Source: an uncultured Eubacteriales bacterium (lineage in GTDB: Bacteria > Bacillota > Clostridia > Oscillospirales > Acutalibacteraceae). Taken from it: DNA of 11,144 nt. Location: positions 1 through 11,144 of the forward strand of contig ONNU01000127.1 of the NCBI GenBank assembly GCA_900319255.1, read 5' to 3'. Positions 1-6,522 of the stretch are shown in pieces (position 1 is the stretch's first letter; each line of letters opens with the position of its first letter). The position numbers and the translations under genes are program-made. The notes beneath the pieces were generated by a model, which saw only the letters and a program-made list of their open reading frames with translations, did no database searches and had not been told where the DNA came from.

Positions 1-1
1 A

Positions 2-565
2 CTGATAGATAACTACGACAGCTTTTCATATAATCTTGTGCAGCTTATCGGAACCATCGAGCCTGATATCAGGGTCATCAGAAATGACGAAATGACAACG
101 GATGAGATCCGCAGCCTTTCTCCCGACAGGATAATCCTTTCTCCGGGACCCTGCTATCCCAAAGAAGCAGGCGTCTGTGAGCAGGTGGTAGCCGAGTTTT
201 CAGGCAAGCTTCCCATACTGGGGGTATGCCTTGGACATCAGGCTATCTGTGAAGCCTTCGGCGGCAGGATCGTCAGAGCCGATAAGCTTATGCACGGAAA
301 GCAGGACAGGATAAGCATTGATAATACCTGCGCTTTGTTCGAGGGACTATCAACGGAGCTTGACGCTGCGCGATATCATTCACTTATCGCCGAAAGACAA
401 AGCCTTCCGGAATGTCTTGAAATAATCGCAGAGGATAACCTGGGAGAGGTAATGGCAGTACGCCACAGGGAATACAGCGTTTACGGTCTGCAATTCCATC
501 CGGAATCCATCCTGACCCCGCAGGGAATAAAAATACTTGAGAATTTCATAAAGAAAATAAACTGA
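2..565 (+). CDS. trpG: Anthranilate synthase glutamine amidotransferase subunit, 5' end outside window
   Basis: This is the class I glutamine amidotransferase that supplies ammonia from glutamine to TrpE for anthranilate synthesis in the cytoplasm. The reading frame is open from base 2 and begins LIDNYDSFSYNL, the usual TrpG N-terminus after about three residues, so only the start codon and a few residues are missing. A GTG at 38 is an internal valine, not the start. The nucleophile is in GVCLGHQ (Cys76 counted from the first visible codon), and the catalytic His and Glu are in LQFHPES (His166, Glu168). SPGP near residue 49 belongs to the oxyanion-hole region. About 187 residues are visible, normal for an unfused TrpG. 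The similar PabA of folate synthesis cannot be excluded as a second role, but the position directly before trpD supports trpG. The stop lies 13 bases before the trpD start. Confidence 0.96.
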   Translation: MIDNYDSFSYNLVQLIGTIEPDIRVIRNDEMTTDEIRSLSPDRIILSPGPCYPKEAGVCEQVVAEFSGKLPILGVCLGHQAICEAFGGRIVRADKLMHGKQDRISIDNTCALFEGLSTELDAARYHSLIAERQSLPECLEIIAEDNLGEVMAVRHREYSVYGLQFHPESILTPQGIKILENFIKKIN

Positions 566-570
566 AAGGA
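565..570 (+). promoter_or_regulatory. Ribosome binding site that decides the trpD start
   Basis: AAAGGA overlaps the trpG stop codon and ends 8 bases before the ATG at 579. An earlier in-frame ATG at 570 would overlap this site and have no ribosome binding site of its own, so 579 is preferred. The overlap also suggests translational coupling with trpG. Confidence 0.7.
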
Positions 571-578
571 TGATAACC

Positions 579-1604
579 ATGATAAAAGAAGCAATTGAAA
601 AGATAGTCAATAAAAAGGATCTCACATATGATGAAGCTTATACAGTAATGAACGAGATCATGAGCGGCGAATCCACACCAACACAGAATGCTGCATTTCT
701 TTCAGCCCTGTCAACAAAAAGTGCAAAGGCTGAGACAACGGACGAGATCGCAGGCTGCGCTGCAGCAATGAGAGATCACGCTACTATCGTTGAAACAGGA
801 ATGGATGTTTTCGAGATCGTTGGCACAGGCGGAGATAACGCAAATTCCTTCAATATCTCCACCACTTCAGCTCTTGTTGCGGCAGCAGGCGGTATGAAGG
901 TGGCAAAGCACGGTAACAGAGCAGCTTCTTCAAAATGCGGAACAGCCGATTGTCTTGAAGCTCTCGGAGTAAATATCGAGCAAAGCCCCGAAAAATGCAA
1001 GGAGCTTCTGAGAGAAGCCGGAATGTGCTTCTTCTTTGCGCAGAAATATCACACTTCAATGAAATATGTAGGCTCCATCAGAAAAGAGCTTGGTTTCCGT
1101 ACAGTATTCAATATTCTCGGTCCCCTCACCAACCCCGGAAAGCCTGTAATGCAGCTTTTGGGAGTATATGACGAATATCTTGTACTTCCTCTTGCGCAGG
1201 TTCTTATCAGTCTCGGCGTAAAGCGGGGCATGGTAGTATACGGTCAGGATAAGCTTGATGAGATATCTCTCAGCGCGCCGACTACGGTTTGTGAGATCAA
1301 GGACGGATGGTATAAGATGTACACCATCACTCCCGAGCAGTTCGGACTTAAACGCTGCACAAAGGATGAGCTGAAAGGCGGACTTCCCGAGGAGAACGCA
1401 GAGATCACCCGCAGGATCCTCGGCGGTGAAAAGGGCGCAAAAAGAGACGCTGTTCTGATGAATGCAGGCGCTTCACTGTATATCGGCGGAAAGGCTGACA
1501 GTATGCAGGACGGCATCAGGCTTGCAGCTGAAATAATTGATTCAGGAAAAGCTCTCTCAGCTCTTGATAAGCTTATCGAGATCAGTAATAAAACGGAGGA
1601 ATAA
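579..1604 (+). CDS. trpD: Anthranilate phosphoribosyltransferase
   Basis: TrpD joins anthranilate to PRPP, giving N-(5'-phosphoribosyl)anthranilate, the second step after chorismate. The protein is 341 residues, a usual length. The PRPP and metal-binding signature GTGGD is at residues 82-86 and is followed by SFNIST. KHGNR is at 110-114, then a GTAD...LEALG segment, and the family motif NILGPLTNP at 178-186. The N-terminal helical part (about 1-70) and the larger alpha/beta part are both present with no break. An ATG three codons upstream (570) is less likely because of the ribosome binding site position. It is a stand-alone enzyme, not fused to TrpG as in enterobacteria, and lies between trpG and trpC in the operon. 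Confidence 0.97.
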   Translation: MIKEAIEKIVNKKDLTYDEAYTVMNEIMSGESTPTQNAAFLSALSTKSAKAETTDEIAGCAAAMRDHATIVETGMDVFEIVGTGGDNANSFNISTTSALVAAAGGMKVAKHGNRAASSKCGTADCLEALGVNIEQSPEKCKELLREAGMCFFFAQKYHTSMKYVGSIRKELGFRTVFNILGPLTNPGKPVMQLLGVYDEYLVLPLAQVLISLGVKRGMVVYGQDKLDEISLSAPTTVCEIKDGWYKMYTITPEQFGLKRCTKDELKGGLPEENAEITRRILGGEKGAKRDAVLMNAGASLYIGGKADSMQDGIRLAAEIIDSGKALSALDKLIEISNKTEE

Positions 1605-1605
1605 A

Positions 1606-2391
1606 ATGACGATACTTGACGAGCTTGCACAGCTTGCGCGGGAAAGAACAGCAAAAGCAAAAGAGCTGAAACCCACAGAGCAGCTTCGCGCAGAAGCGCT
1701 GGCTCTTCCGAAAAAGACCTTTTCATTTGAAAAAGCCCTCAGAAGCGATGATATAGCGTTTATCTGCGAGGTAAAGAAGGCTTCTCCTTCAAAGGGACTT
1801 ATTGCCCCGGAATTTCCGTATATTGATATTGCAAGGGAATATGAAAAGGCAGGCGCATCCTGTATATCAGTGCTGACAGAGCCGTTTTATTTCAAGGGCA
1901 GCGATCAGTTTGTAAGAGAGATATCACAGCAGGTCGATCTTCCGATAATCCGCAAGGATTTTACTGTGGATGAATATATGATTTATGAAGCGGCGCTGAT
2001 GGGCGCTTCGGCTGTGCTTCTGATATGCTCGCTTCTGGATACGGAAACGATAAAAAAATATATAGAGGTCTGCGACAGTCTTGGTCTGTCAGCCCTTGTA
2101 GAGACCCATGATGAAGCTGAGGTACGCTCTGCGCTTTCAGCCGGAGCAAGGCTTATCGGCGTAAATAACCGTAATTTAAAAGACTTTACCGTTGATATAA
2201 ATAACTGCATAAGACTTCGCAGCCTTGTGCCTGATGAAATAACCTTTGTTGCAGAAAGCGGAATAAAGACGCATGAGGATATCGAAGGTCTGAAAAACGC
2301 CGGAGTCAATGCTGTTCTTATCGGCGAAACGCTGATGCGCGCAAAAGATAAAAAAGCAAAGCTTGATGAGCTTCGTTATGGTCTGAAATAA
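1606..2391 (+). CDS. trpC: Indole-3-glycerol phosphate synthase
   Basis: TrpC closes the ring of carboxyphenylamino-deoxyribulose phosphate to indole-3-glycerol phosphate, with loss of CO2 and water. The 261-residue protein is a single TIM barrel, not fused to TrpF. Family landmarks appear in order: EVKKASPSKG (substrate phosphate and catalytic Lys region), LTEPFYFKGS, IIRKDF (catalytic Lys), LVETH (catalytic Glu), GVNNRNLKDF, VAESGI and the C-terminal LIGETLM phosphate loop. The ATG at 1606 follows the trpD stop by one base and has a strong ACGGAGGA site. The frame is also open upstream to an ATG at 1537, but that extension lies inside trpD and has no ribosome binding site. The protein contains no tryptophan. 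Confidence 0.97.
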   Translation: MTILDELAQLARERTAKAKELKPTEQLRAEALALPKKTFSFEKALRSDDIAFICEVKKASPSKGLIAPEFPYIDIAREYEKAGASCISVLTEPFYFKGSDQFVREISQQVDLPIIRKDFTVDEYMIYEAALMGASAVLLICSLLDTETIKKYIEVCDSLGLSALVETHDEAEVRSALSAGARLIGVNNRNLKDFTVDINNCIRLRSLVPDEITFVAESGIKTHEDIEGLKNAGVNAVLIGETLMRAKDKKAKLDELRYGLK

Positions 2392-2443
2392 TATCAACGC
2401 TCATTTTTTCGGGCAGCTGTCAGTGTAATAGAAGGGAATTCTG

Positions 2444-3055
2444 ATGACAAAAATAAAGATCTGCGGTCTGACCCGCAGGAAAGATGTAGACGCAGTTAAT
2501 ATTGCTCATCCCGATTATGCAGGCTTTATCTTTGCAAAGGGAAGAAAACGCACCATTGATTCAGTTGAAGCGGCAATTCTCAGAGAAAGTATGATAAGCG
2601 ATATAAAGACTGTGGGTGTATTTCTTGATAATGATATAAAAGAAATTGAAAGTATATATAAAAGTGGTATAATAGATATTGTGCAGCTGCATGGAAATGA
2701 GGACGAAGGGTTTATCACTGAGCTGAAAAGCAGAATTGATGCTCCGATAATCAAAGCAGTAAGCGTAAGAACCGTTCAGGATATCATTGATGCAGAAAGC
2801 ATAATCTGTGATTATCTGCTGCTTGACACATACAAGAAGGGTCGCAGCGGCGGAACAGGGGAAAGCTTTGACTGGAAAATGATCCCGGTAATAAAAAAGC
2901 CCTTTTTCCTTGCGGGAGGAATAAACGAGGATAATATTTTATCCGCCATGAAATACGGCGCATATGCGCTTGATGTCAGCAGCGGAGCAGAAACAGACGG
3001 TAAAAAAGATCTGAAAAAAATAATTGATCTGGTAAGAAAGGTAAGAGGTGACTGA
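2444..3055 (+). CDS. trpF: Phosphoribosylanthranilate isomerase
   Basis: TrpF performs the Amadori rearrangement of phosphoribosylanthranilate to the deoxyribulose form used by TrpC. The 203-residue length is typical. The catalytic Cys is in KICGLT (Cys7) and the general-acid Asp in LLLDT. The GTGESFDW segment, the AGGIN phosphate loop and the C-terminal LDVSSGAE motif are all present. The start has GAAGGG at a good distance. The 52-base gap before it (2392-2443) is the only loose junction in the operon and shows no clear promoter or hairpin. Its gene order between trpC and trpB is the common Firmicutes arrangement, so the gene product acts before TrpC although it is encoded after it. Confidence 0.97.
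   Translation: MTKIKICGLTRRKDVDAVNIAHPDYAGFIFAKGRKRTIDSVEAAILRESMISDIKTVGVFLDNDIKEIESIYKSGIIDIVQLHGNEDEGFITELKSRIDAPIIKAVSVRTVQDIIDAESIICDYLLLDTYKKGRSGGTGESFDWKMIPVIKKPFFLAGGINEDNILSAMKYGAYALDVSSGAETDGKKDLKKIIDLVRKVRGD
3043..3049 (+). promoter_or_regulatory. Ribosome binding site that decides the trpB start
   Basis: AAGAGGT within the end of trpF ends 7 bases before the ATG at 3057. An in-frame GTG at 3048 overlaps this site and is therefore unlikely to be the start. Confidence 0.7.
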
Positions 3056-3056
3056 A

Positions 3057-4241
3057 ATGTCAAAAGGAAGATTTGGTATCCACGGCGGACAGTATATCCC
3101 GGAAACACTGATGAATGCCGTAAACGATCTTGAAAAGGAATATGAATTCTATAAAAACGACGAGCAGTTCAATAAGGAGCTTACAACCCTTTATAACGAA
3201 TATGCCGGCAGACCCTCTCTTCTGTATTATGCAGAAAAAATGACAAAGGATCTGGGGGGCGCAAAGATCTATCTCAAGCGCGAGGATCTTAACCATACCG
3301 GCTCTCATAAGATCAATAACGCTCTTGGTCAGGCTTTGCTTGCAAAGAAAATGGGCAAGACAAGACTTATCGCAGAGACCGGCGCAGGTCAGCATGGTGT
3401 TGCAACCGCTACTGTAGCCGCTCTTCTGGGCATGGAATGTGAGATCTTCATGGGCAAGACCGATACTGCGCGTCAGGCTCTTAATGTGTACAGAATGGAG
3501 CTTCTCGGCGCTAAGGTACACCCCGTTACCAGCGGAACAATGACCCTCAAGGATGCCGTAAATGAAACCTTCCGTGAATGGGTATCAAGAATAGACGATA
3601 CACATTATGTAATCGGCTCCGTAATGGGTCCTCATCCTTTCCCCACAATGGTAAGAGATTTTCAGGCAGTTATCAGCCGTGAGATCAAAGCCCAGATACT
3701 TGAAAAGGAAGGCAGACTTCCCGATGCTGTGCTTGCCTGTGTAGGCGGCGGAAGCAACGCTATCGGAGCTTTCTATAATTTCATCCAGGACAAGGACGTA
3801 AGGCTTATCGGCTGTGAGGCTGCGGGTCTCGGCGTTGACAGACCCGAAAATGCCGCAACCATGGCAAACGGCAGAGTAGGCATCTTCCACGGAATGAAAT
3901 CATATTTCTGCCAGAATGAATTTGGTCAGATCGCTCCTGTCTATTCGATCTCCGCAGGTCTTGATTACCCGGGCATCGGTCCTGAGCATTCCAACCTCAA
4001 GGATTCAGGCAGAGCAGAATATGTTGCGATTACCGATGAAGAAGCAGTCAATGCATTTGAATATCTTTCAAGAACAGAGGGCATTATCCCTGCGATAGAA
4101 AGCTCACATGCAATCGCTCATGCGCTGAAGCTTGCGCCGACAATGGGCAAGGATCAGATTATGGTCGTCAATATTTCAGGCAGAGGCGATAAGGACGTTG
4201 CCGCTATTGCAAGATACAGGGGGGTAGATATCCATGACTAA
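3057..4241 (+). CDS. trpB: Tryptophan synthase beta subunit
   Basis: TrpB is the PLP enzyme that joins indole, channelled from TrpA, to L-serine to make L-tryptophan. The 394-residue protein starts SKGRFG and reads GGQYIPE, as expected for the TrpB1 type that pairs with TrpA. The PLP Schiff-base lysine is Lys85 in HTGSHKINN, the catalytic Glu107 is in AETGAGQHG, and the PLP phosphate cup GGGSNAIG is at 230-237. The LGAKV and GRGDKD segments are conserved. The start is one base after the trpF stop, suggesting coupled translation. The 3' end overlaps trpA by eight bases, consistent with coordinated production of the alpha2beta2 complex. Confidence 0.98.
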   Translation: MSKGRFGIHGGQYIPETLMNAVNDLEKEYEFYKNDEQFNKELTTLYNEYAGRPSLLYYAEKMTKDLGGAKIYLKREDLNHTGSHKINNALGQALLAKKMGKTRLIAETGAGQHGVATATVAALLGMECEIFMGKTDTARQALNVYRMELLGAKVHPVTSGTMTLKDAVNETFREWVSRIDDTHYVIGSVMGPHPFPTMVRDFQAVISREIKAQILEKEGRLPDAVLACVGGGSNAIGAFYNFIQDKDVRLIGCEAAGLGVDRPENAATMANGRVGIFHGMKSYFCQNEFGQIAPVYSISAGLDYPGIGPEHSNLKDSGRAEYVAITDEEAVNAFEYLSRTEGIIPAIESSHAIAHALKLAPTMGKDQIMVVNISGRGDKDVAAIARYRGVDIHD

Positions 4242-5010
4242 GATAAAAGAAGCATTTGAAAACAAAAAGGCATTTATTGCATATATTTCCGCAGGAGATC
4301 CGGATCTTGAAACAACAGAAAAGCTTATCTTCGAGATGGAGAAAAACGGCGTTGATCTTCTTGAGATAGGAATACCCTTTTCCGACCCGGTTGCAGAGGG
4401 TCCTGTAATTCAGGAAGCCGACCTCAGAGCCCTGAACAGCGGAACAACTACGGAAAAGATCTTTGATATGCTGGAGCGGATCAGACCTCAGATAAAGATC
4501 CCGCTGGTATTTCTGACCTATTGTAATTCGATTTTCGGCTACGGTACAGAGAAATTCACAGCCCGCTGCGAAAAGGCAGGCATTGACGGACTTATCGTTC
4601 CCGATGTTCCGTATGAAGAAAGGGAAGAGCTTGCGCCCTTCTGTGAAAAGCATAATATCGACCTTATCGCCCTTGTCGCTCCCACCTCTGACGACAGGGT
4701 AAACAAGATAGCAAAGGCATCCCAGGGCTTCCTGTATATAGTGTCATCTCTGGGCGTTACTGGCGTCAGGGATAAGATAGAAAATGATGCTGAAAGCCTT
4801 ATCAAAGCAGCAAAAAGCGCATCAGATATTCCCTGCGCCGTAGGCTTCGGCATATCAACAGCAGAGCAGGCTGAGGAATTCTGCAAATACGCCGATGGTA
4901 TCATTATAGGAAGCGCTATCGTAAGAATAGTAGGACAGTATGGCAGAGATTGTATCGAACCTGTTGCCGAATATGTAAAAACGATAGCTGAGGCTGTACA
5001 TAATTGCTGA
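4234..5010 (+). CDS. trpA: Tryptophan synthase alpha subunit
   Basis: TrpA cleaves indole-3-glycerol phosphate to indole and glyceraldehyde-3-phosphate and passes indole to TrpB through a tunnel. The 258-residue TIM barrel carries EIGIPFSDP with Glu44 (equivalent to catalytic Glu49 of the enterobacterial enzyme), YCNSIFGYG, and the phosphate-binding regions SLGVTGVR and GFGIS. One feature stands out: the usual ADGP following FSDP reads AEGP, so the position equivalent to catalytic Asp60 is Glu55. I believe other Firmicutes TrpA proteins share this, so it need not be a defect. The gene starts inside trpB with a G-rich site (GGGGGG) just upstream. It contains no tryptophan. It is the last gene of the operon. 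Confidence 0.97.
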   Translation: MTKIKEAFENKKAFIAYISAGDPDLETTEKLIFEMEKNGVDLLEIGIPFSDPVAEGPVIQEADLRALNSGTTTEKIFDMLERIRPQIKIPLVFLTYCNSIFGYGTEKFTARCEKAGIDGLIVPDVPYEEREELAPFCEKHNIDLIALVAPTSDDRVNKIAKASQGFLYIVSSLGVTGVRDKIENDAESLIKAAKSASDIPCAVGFGISTAEQAEEFCKYADGIIIGSAIVRIVGQYGRDCIEPVAEYVKTIAEAVHNC

Positions 5011-5369
5011 GAAGCATTATCTGCTTGTCAATAAATCAGACATTTACAAAGTAAACGACTAAGAATTATTTCCTGGCTATTTTTCTAAAAACTTGATTGT
5101 AATGCCACAGAATCTTTAAAACTTGCATCTCAGTTGTAGAAGGATAAATGGAATCGGGTGTTCCGCCTTCATGCCCTGATACATACTTCATTAGTATTTA
5201 TGCTTTGGTCAGTCAAAAGGTGGAAACCACAAGGGGTTACCCCTTGTGCAATCCCCTTTCCTTATCCCCTGTAGAAGCCAGGCTCCATCGGCTAAGAGTT
5301 GGTATTTTTTCGTTCATGATTGTACAGTCGTTGATTGAGTAAAGCTAAAATAATGATGACGTTCACTAT
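5011..5369 (+). other. Noncoding stretch after trpA with a strong hairpin; function unknown
   Basis: These 359 bases lie between the trpA stop and the first strong terminator, so they are probably transcribed as a 3' untranslated region of the trp operon. No intrinsic terminator follows trpA directly. The only strong structure is the hairpin at 5228-5248. Around it are three CCCCTT-like runs (5240, 5253 and near 5265) that could compete for the same AAGGGG arm, and GGAAA (5222-5226) can also pair with TTTCC (5257-5261). An open frame at 5148-5342 has an AAGGA close before its ATG, but its translation matches no family I know, and its middle is just the hairpin read through. I treat it as noncoding. 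It could be a dispersed repeat, a decayed gene or a structured RNA. Confidence 0.5.
5228..5248. repeat. Perfect 9-bp inverted repeat
   Basis: CACAAGGGG (5228-5236) and CCCCTTGTG (5240-5248) are exact reverse complements separated by TTA. There is no T-run after either side, so it is not a standard intrinsic terminator. It may be an RNA hairpin within the trp 3' region or part of a dispersed palindromic repeat. Confidence 0.8.
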
Positions 5370-5420
5370 AAAACGGGAAAACCCCAGGGCGCTGCTCCCC
5401 CTTCGGGTTTTCCCGTTTTT
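5370..5420 (+). terminator. Strong terminator of the trp operon, probably bidirectional
   Basis: A 15-bp perfect inverted repeat, AAAACGGGAAAACCC (5370-5384) and GGGTTTTCCCGTTTT (5405-5419), encloses a 20-base GC-rich loop and is followed by a T-run. The arm carries As on one side and Ts on the other, so it can work in both directions between the convergent trp operon and the CPBP gene. Confidence 0.85.
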
Positions 5421-5441
5421 GATTTATACGATAAGACGCAC

Positions 5442-5472
5442 AAAAAAGCCGATGGATGATCCCGCCGGCTTT
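5442..5472 (-). terminator. Terminator of the CPBP protease gene
   Basis: Read on the minus strand, AAAGCCG (5472-5466) pairs with CGGCTTT (5451-5445), with an inner GG/CC pairing in the loop, and is followed by a run of Us (As at 5442-5447 on the + strand). It lies about 36 bases after the stop of the CPBP gene. Confidence 0.82.
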
Positions 5473-5507
5473 ATAATATTAAATTTATCAGCGCATCAGA
5501 CAGCCTG

Positions 5508-6410
5508 TCATTCCGGAATTTTTTCAGCTTTTCCGGGAGCAAAAAGAATTATCGCCGCAAAAATTATTATCGGCAGTCCTGCGATAATTCCGTTGGGAGC
5601 AGAGCCTAAAAGCGTCATTGAACCGGAATTCGGGGTTGTGACAACCTGGGGGATAGTGGCGGCTGCATTTAAAGATCCGTGAAAGATGGATGTAGTCCAT
5701 ATTGATCCGCTTTTTTCATACAGCCATTCGCAGATAATTCCCAAAGCCGTGGTGATAACACAAAACAGAAGCATTCCCGCTACAGGATAGCCGAAATATT
5801 CCGCGCCGTAATTATATCCGATAAGCCAGATCAGCGGCCAGTGCCATACGCCCCAGATCACGCCTCCGATGATCAAAGCCCTGACCCTTCCGAAGCGCGC
5901 CTTTAGCTGAGGATAGAGGAAGCCCCGCCATCCGATCTCTTCGCCTGCTGCAAAGAACATATTGATCGCAGGCGCATAGGTCACGCACTGTATCAAGGAA
6001 ATTATCATAAGAAGCTGCACGGAAAGCCCCTGGGCTTCGATCTGTTTCAGCCCCTCTTCGCCCAGCATCTGAGAAAGCATAGTTCCCTCAAGATCAAGCT
6101 GTGACGGAAACAGAGCAAAATACAGCACCATTCCCAGAACTGTCAGCACAACAGGGGAAAACCATGAGATAAGATAATACTTTATATTTCCCCGTATCCT
6201 GACCTTGAAATTTATGCTTTTGAATCCAGCGCCGGATAAAAACACTCCGATGGAAGGAACAAACATCACTCCGATAATAAGGAACTGATATATCACCCTA
6301 TCGCCGTTTGAATAAAGAAAAAAAGTACCGATCTGTAATGCCCACGCTATTGCAAATGTCCATATGAGATATCGTATCAGATGCTTTTTGTTGAATTGAA
6401 TATCTTCCAT
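5508..6410 (-). CDS. CPBP-family (Rce1-like) intramembrane metalloprotease
   Basis: This 300-residue membrane protein belongs to the CPBP/Abi family (Pfam PF02517 type), related to eukaryotic Rce1 CAAX proteases. The three family motifs are intact: the EExxxR motif in GEEIGWRG (Glu157, Glu158, Arg162), WGVWHW (His190), and HxxxN in FHGSLN (His244, Asn248). These predict a glutamate-activated water or metal site buried in the membrane. About eight hydrophobic segments are visible, at roughly 12-33, 40-60, 78-101, 132-155, 175-197, 207-229, 236-255 and 275-291. Some family members protect against the cell's own bacteriocins or process peptides; no peptide gene is visible beside it, so the substrate is unknown. 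The ATG at 6410 is chosen over an upstream in-frame ATG at 6479 because GGAGG lies 9 bases before it and the upstream extension is polar and covers a hairpin. The protein is rich in Trp (10 residues). Confidence 0.93.
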   Translation of the reverse strand: MEDIQFNKKHLIRYLIWTFAIAWALQIGTFFLYSNGDRVIYQFLIIGVMFVPSIGVFLSGAGFKSINFKVRIRGNIKYYLISWFSPVVLTVLGMVLYFALFPSQLDLEGTMLSQMLGEEGLKQIEAQGLSVQLLMIISLIQCVTYAPAINMFFAAGEEIGWRGFLYPQLKARFGRVRALIIGGVIWGVWHWPLIWLIGYNYGAEYFGYPVAGMLLFCVITTALGIICEWLYEKSGSIWTTSIFHGSLNAAATIPQVVTTPNSGSMTLLGSAPNGIIAGLPIIIFAAIILFAPGKAEKIPE

Positions 6411-6419
6411 ATGATTCCG

Positions 6420-6424
6420 CCTCC
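6420..6424 (-). promoter_or_regulatory. Ribosome binding site that decides the CPBP start
   Basis: GGAGG on the minus strand lies 9 bases before the ATG at 6410. The longer frame starting at 6479 has nothing comparable before it. Confidence 0.75.
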
Positions 6425-6441
6425 GTATGTTTATTTGAAAA

Positions 6442-6447
6442 ATTATA
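6442..6447 (-). promoter_or_regulatory. Possible -10 box for the CPBP gene
   Basis: An exact TATAAT is present on the minus strand about 32 bases before the CPBP start. No recognisable -35 box lies at the right distance, since that place is taken by the GC-rich hairpin. It could be a weak separate promoter; read-through from the lipoprotein gene is the alternative. Confidence 0.35.
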
Positions 6448-6454
6448 GTATTTT

Positions 6455-6477
6455 GCCGCCGGTGCTTTGCCGGCGGC
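6455..6477 (-). terminator. GC-rich hairpin after the DHHW lipoprotein gene
   Basis: GCCGCCGG (6455-6462) and CCGGCGGC (6470-6477) form a perfect 8-bp, all-GC stem with a 7-base loop, 45 bases after the DHHW stop. Minus-strand transcription then meets AAAATACTATAATTTT instead of a U-run, so it is at best a weak intrinsic terminator. It may also protect the mRNA 3' end. Confidence 0.5.
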
Positions 6478-6522
6478 ATTTGAAGTTTTTTGCTTGTCTT
6501 AAGATAATGACAGAGATGTCAG

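Noticed and set aside
38..565. GTG at 38 as the start of trpG
   Set aside because: The frame is open upstream to the window edge and encodes the conserved LIDNYDSFSYNL start, so the gene simply begins outside the window.
1537..1605. A 23-codon N-terminal extension of trpC overlapping trpD
   Set aside because: The ATG at 1606 has a strong ribosome site and matches the usual start; the extension lies wholly within trpD.
2392..2443. Possible internal promoter between trpC and trpF
   Set aside because: The gap is AT-rich with a TGTAAT-like word, but no -35 partner at a suitable distance was found; probably plain spacer.
5148..5342. A 64-codon open frame on the + strand after trpA
   Set aside because: Its ATG has an AAGGA close by, but the product has no recognisable domain, its middle is the reading of a palindromic hairpin, and nothing else supports coding. 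Kept only as part of the noncoding stretch.
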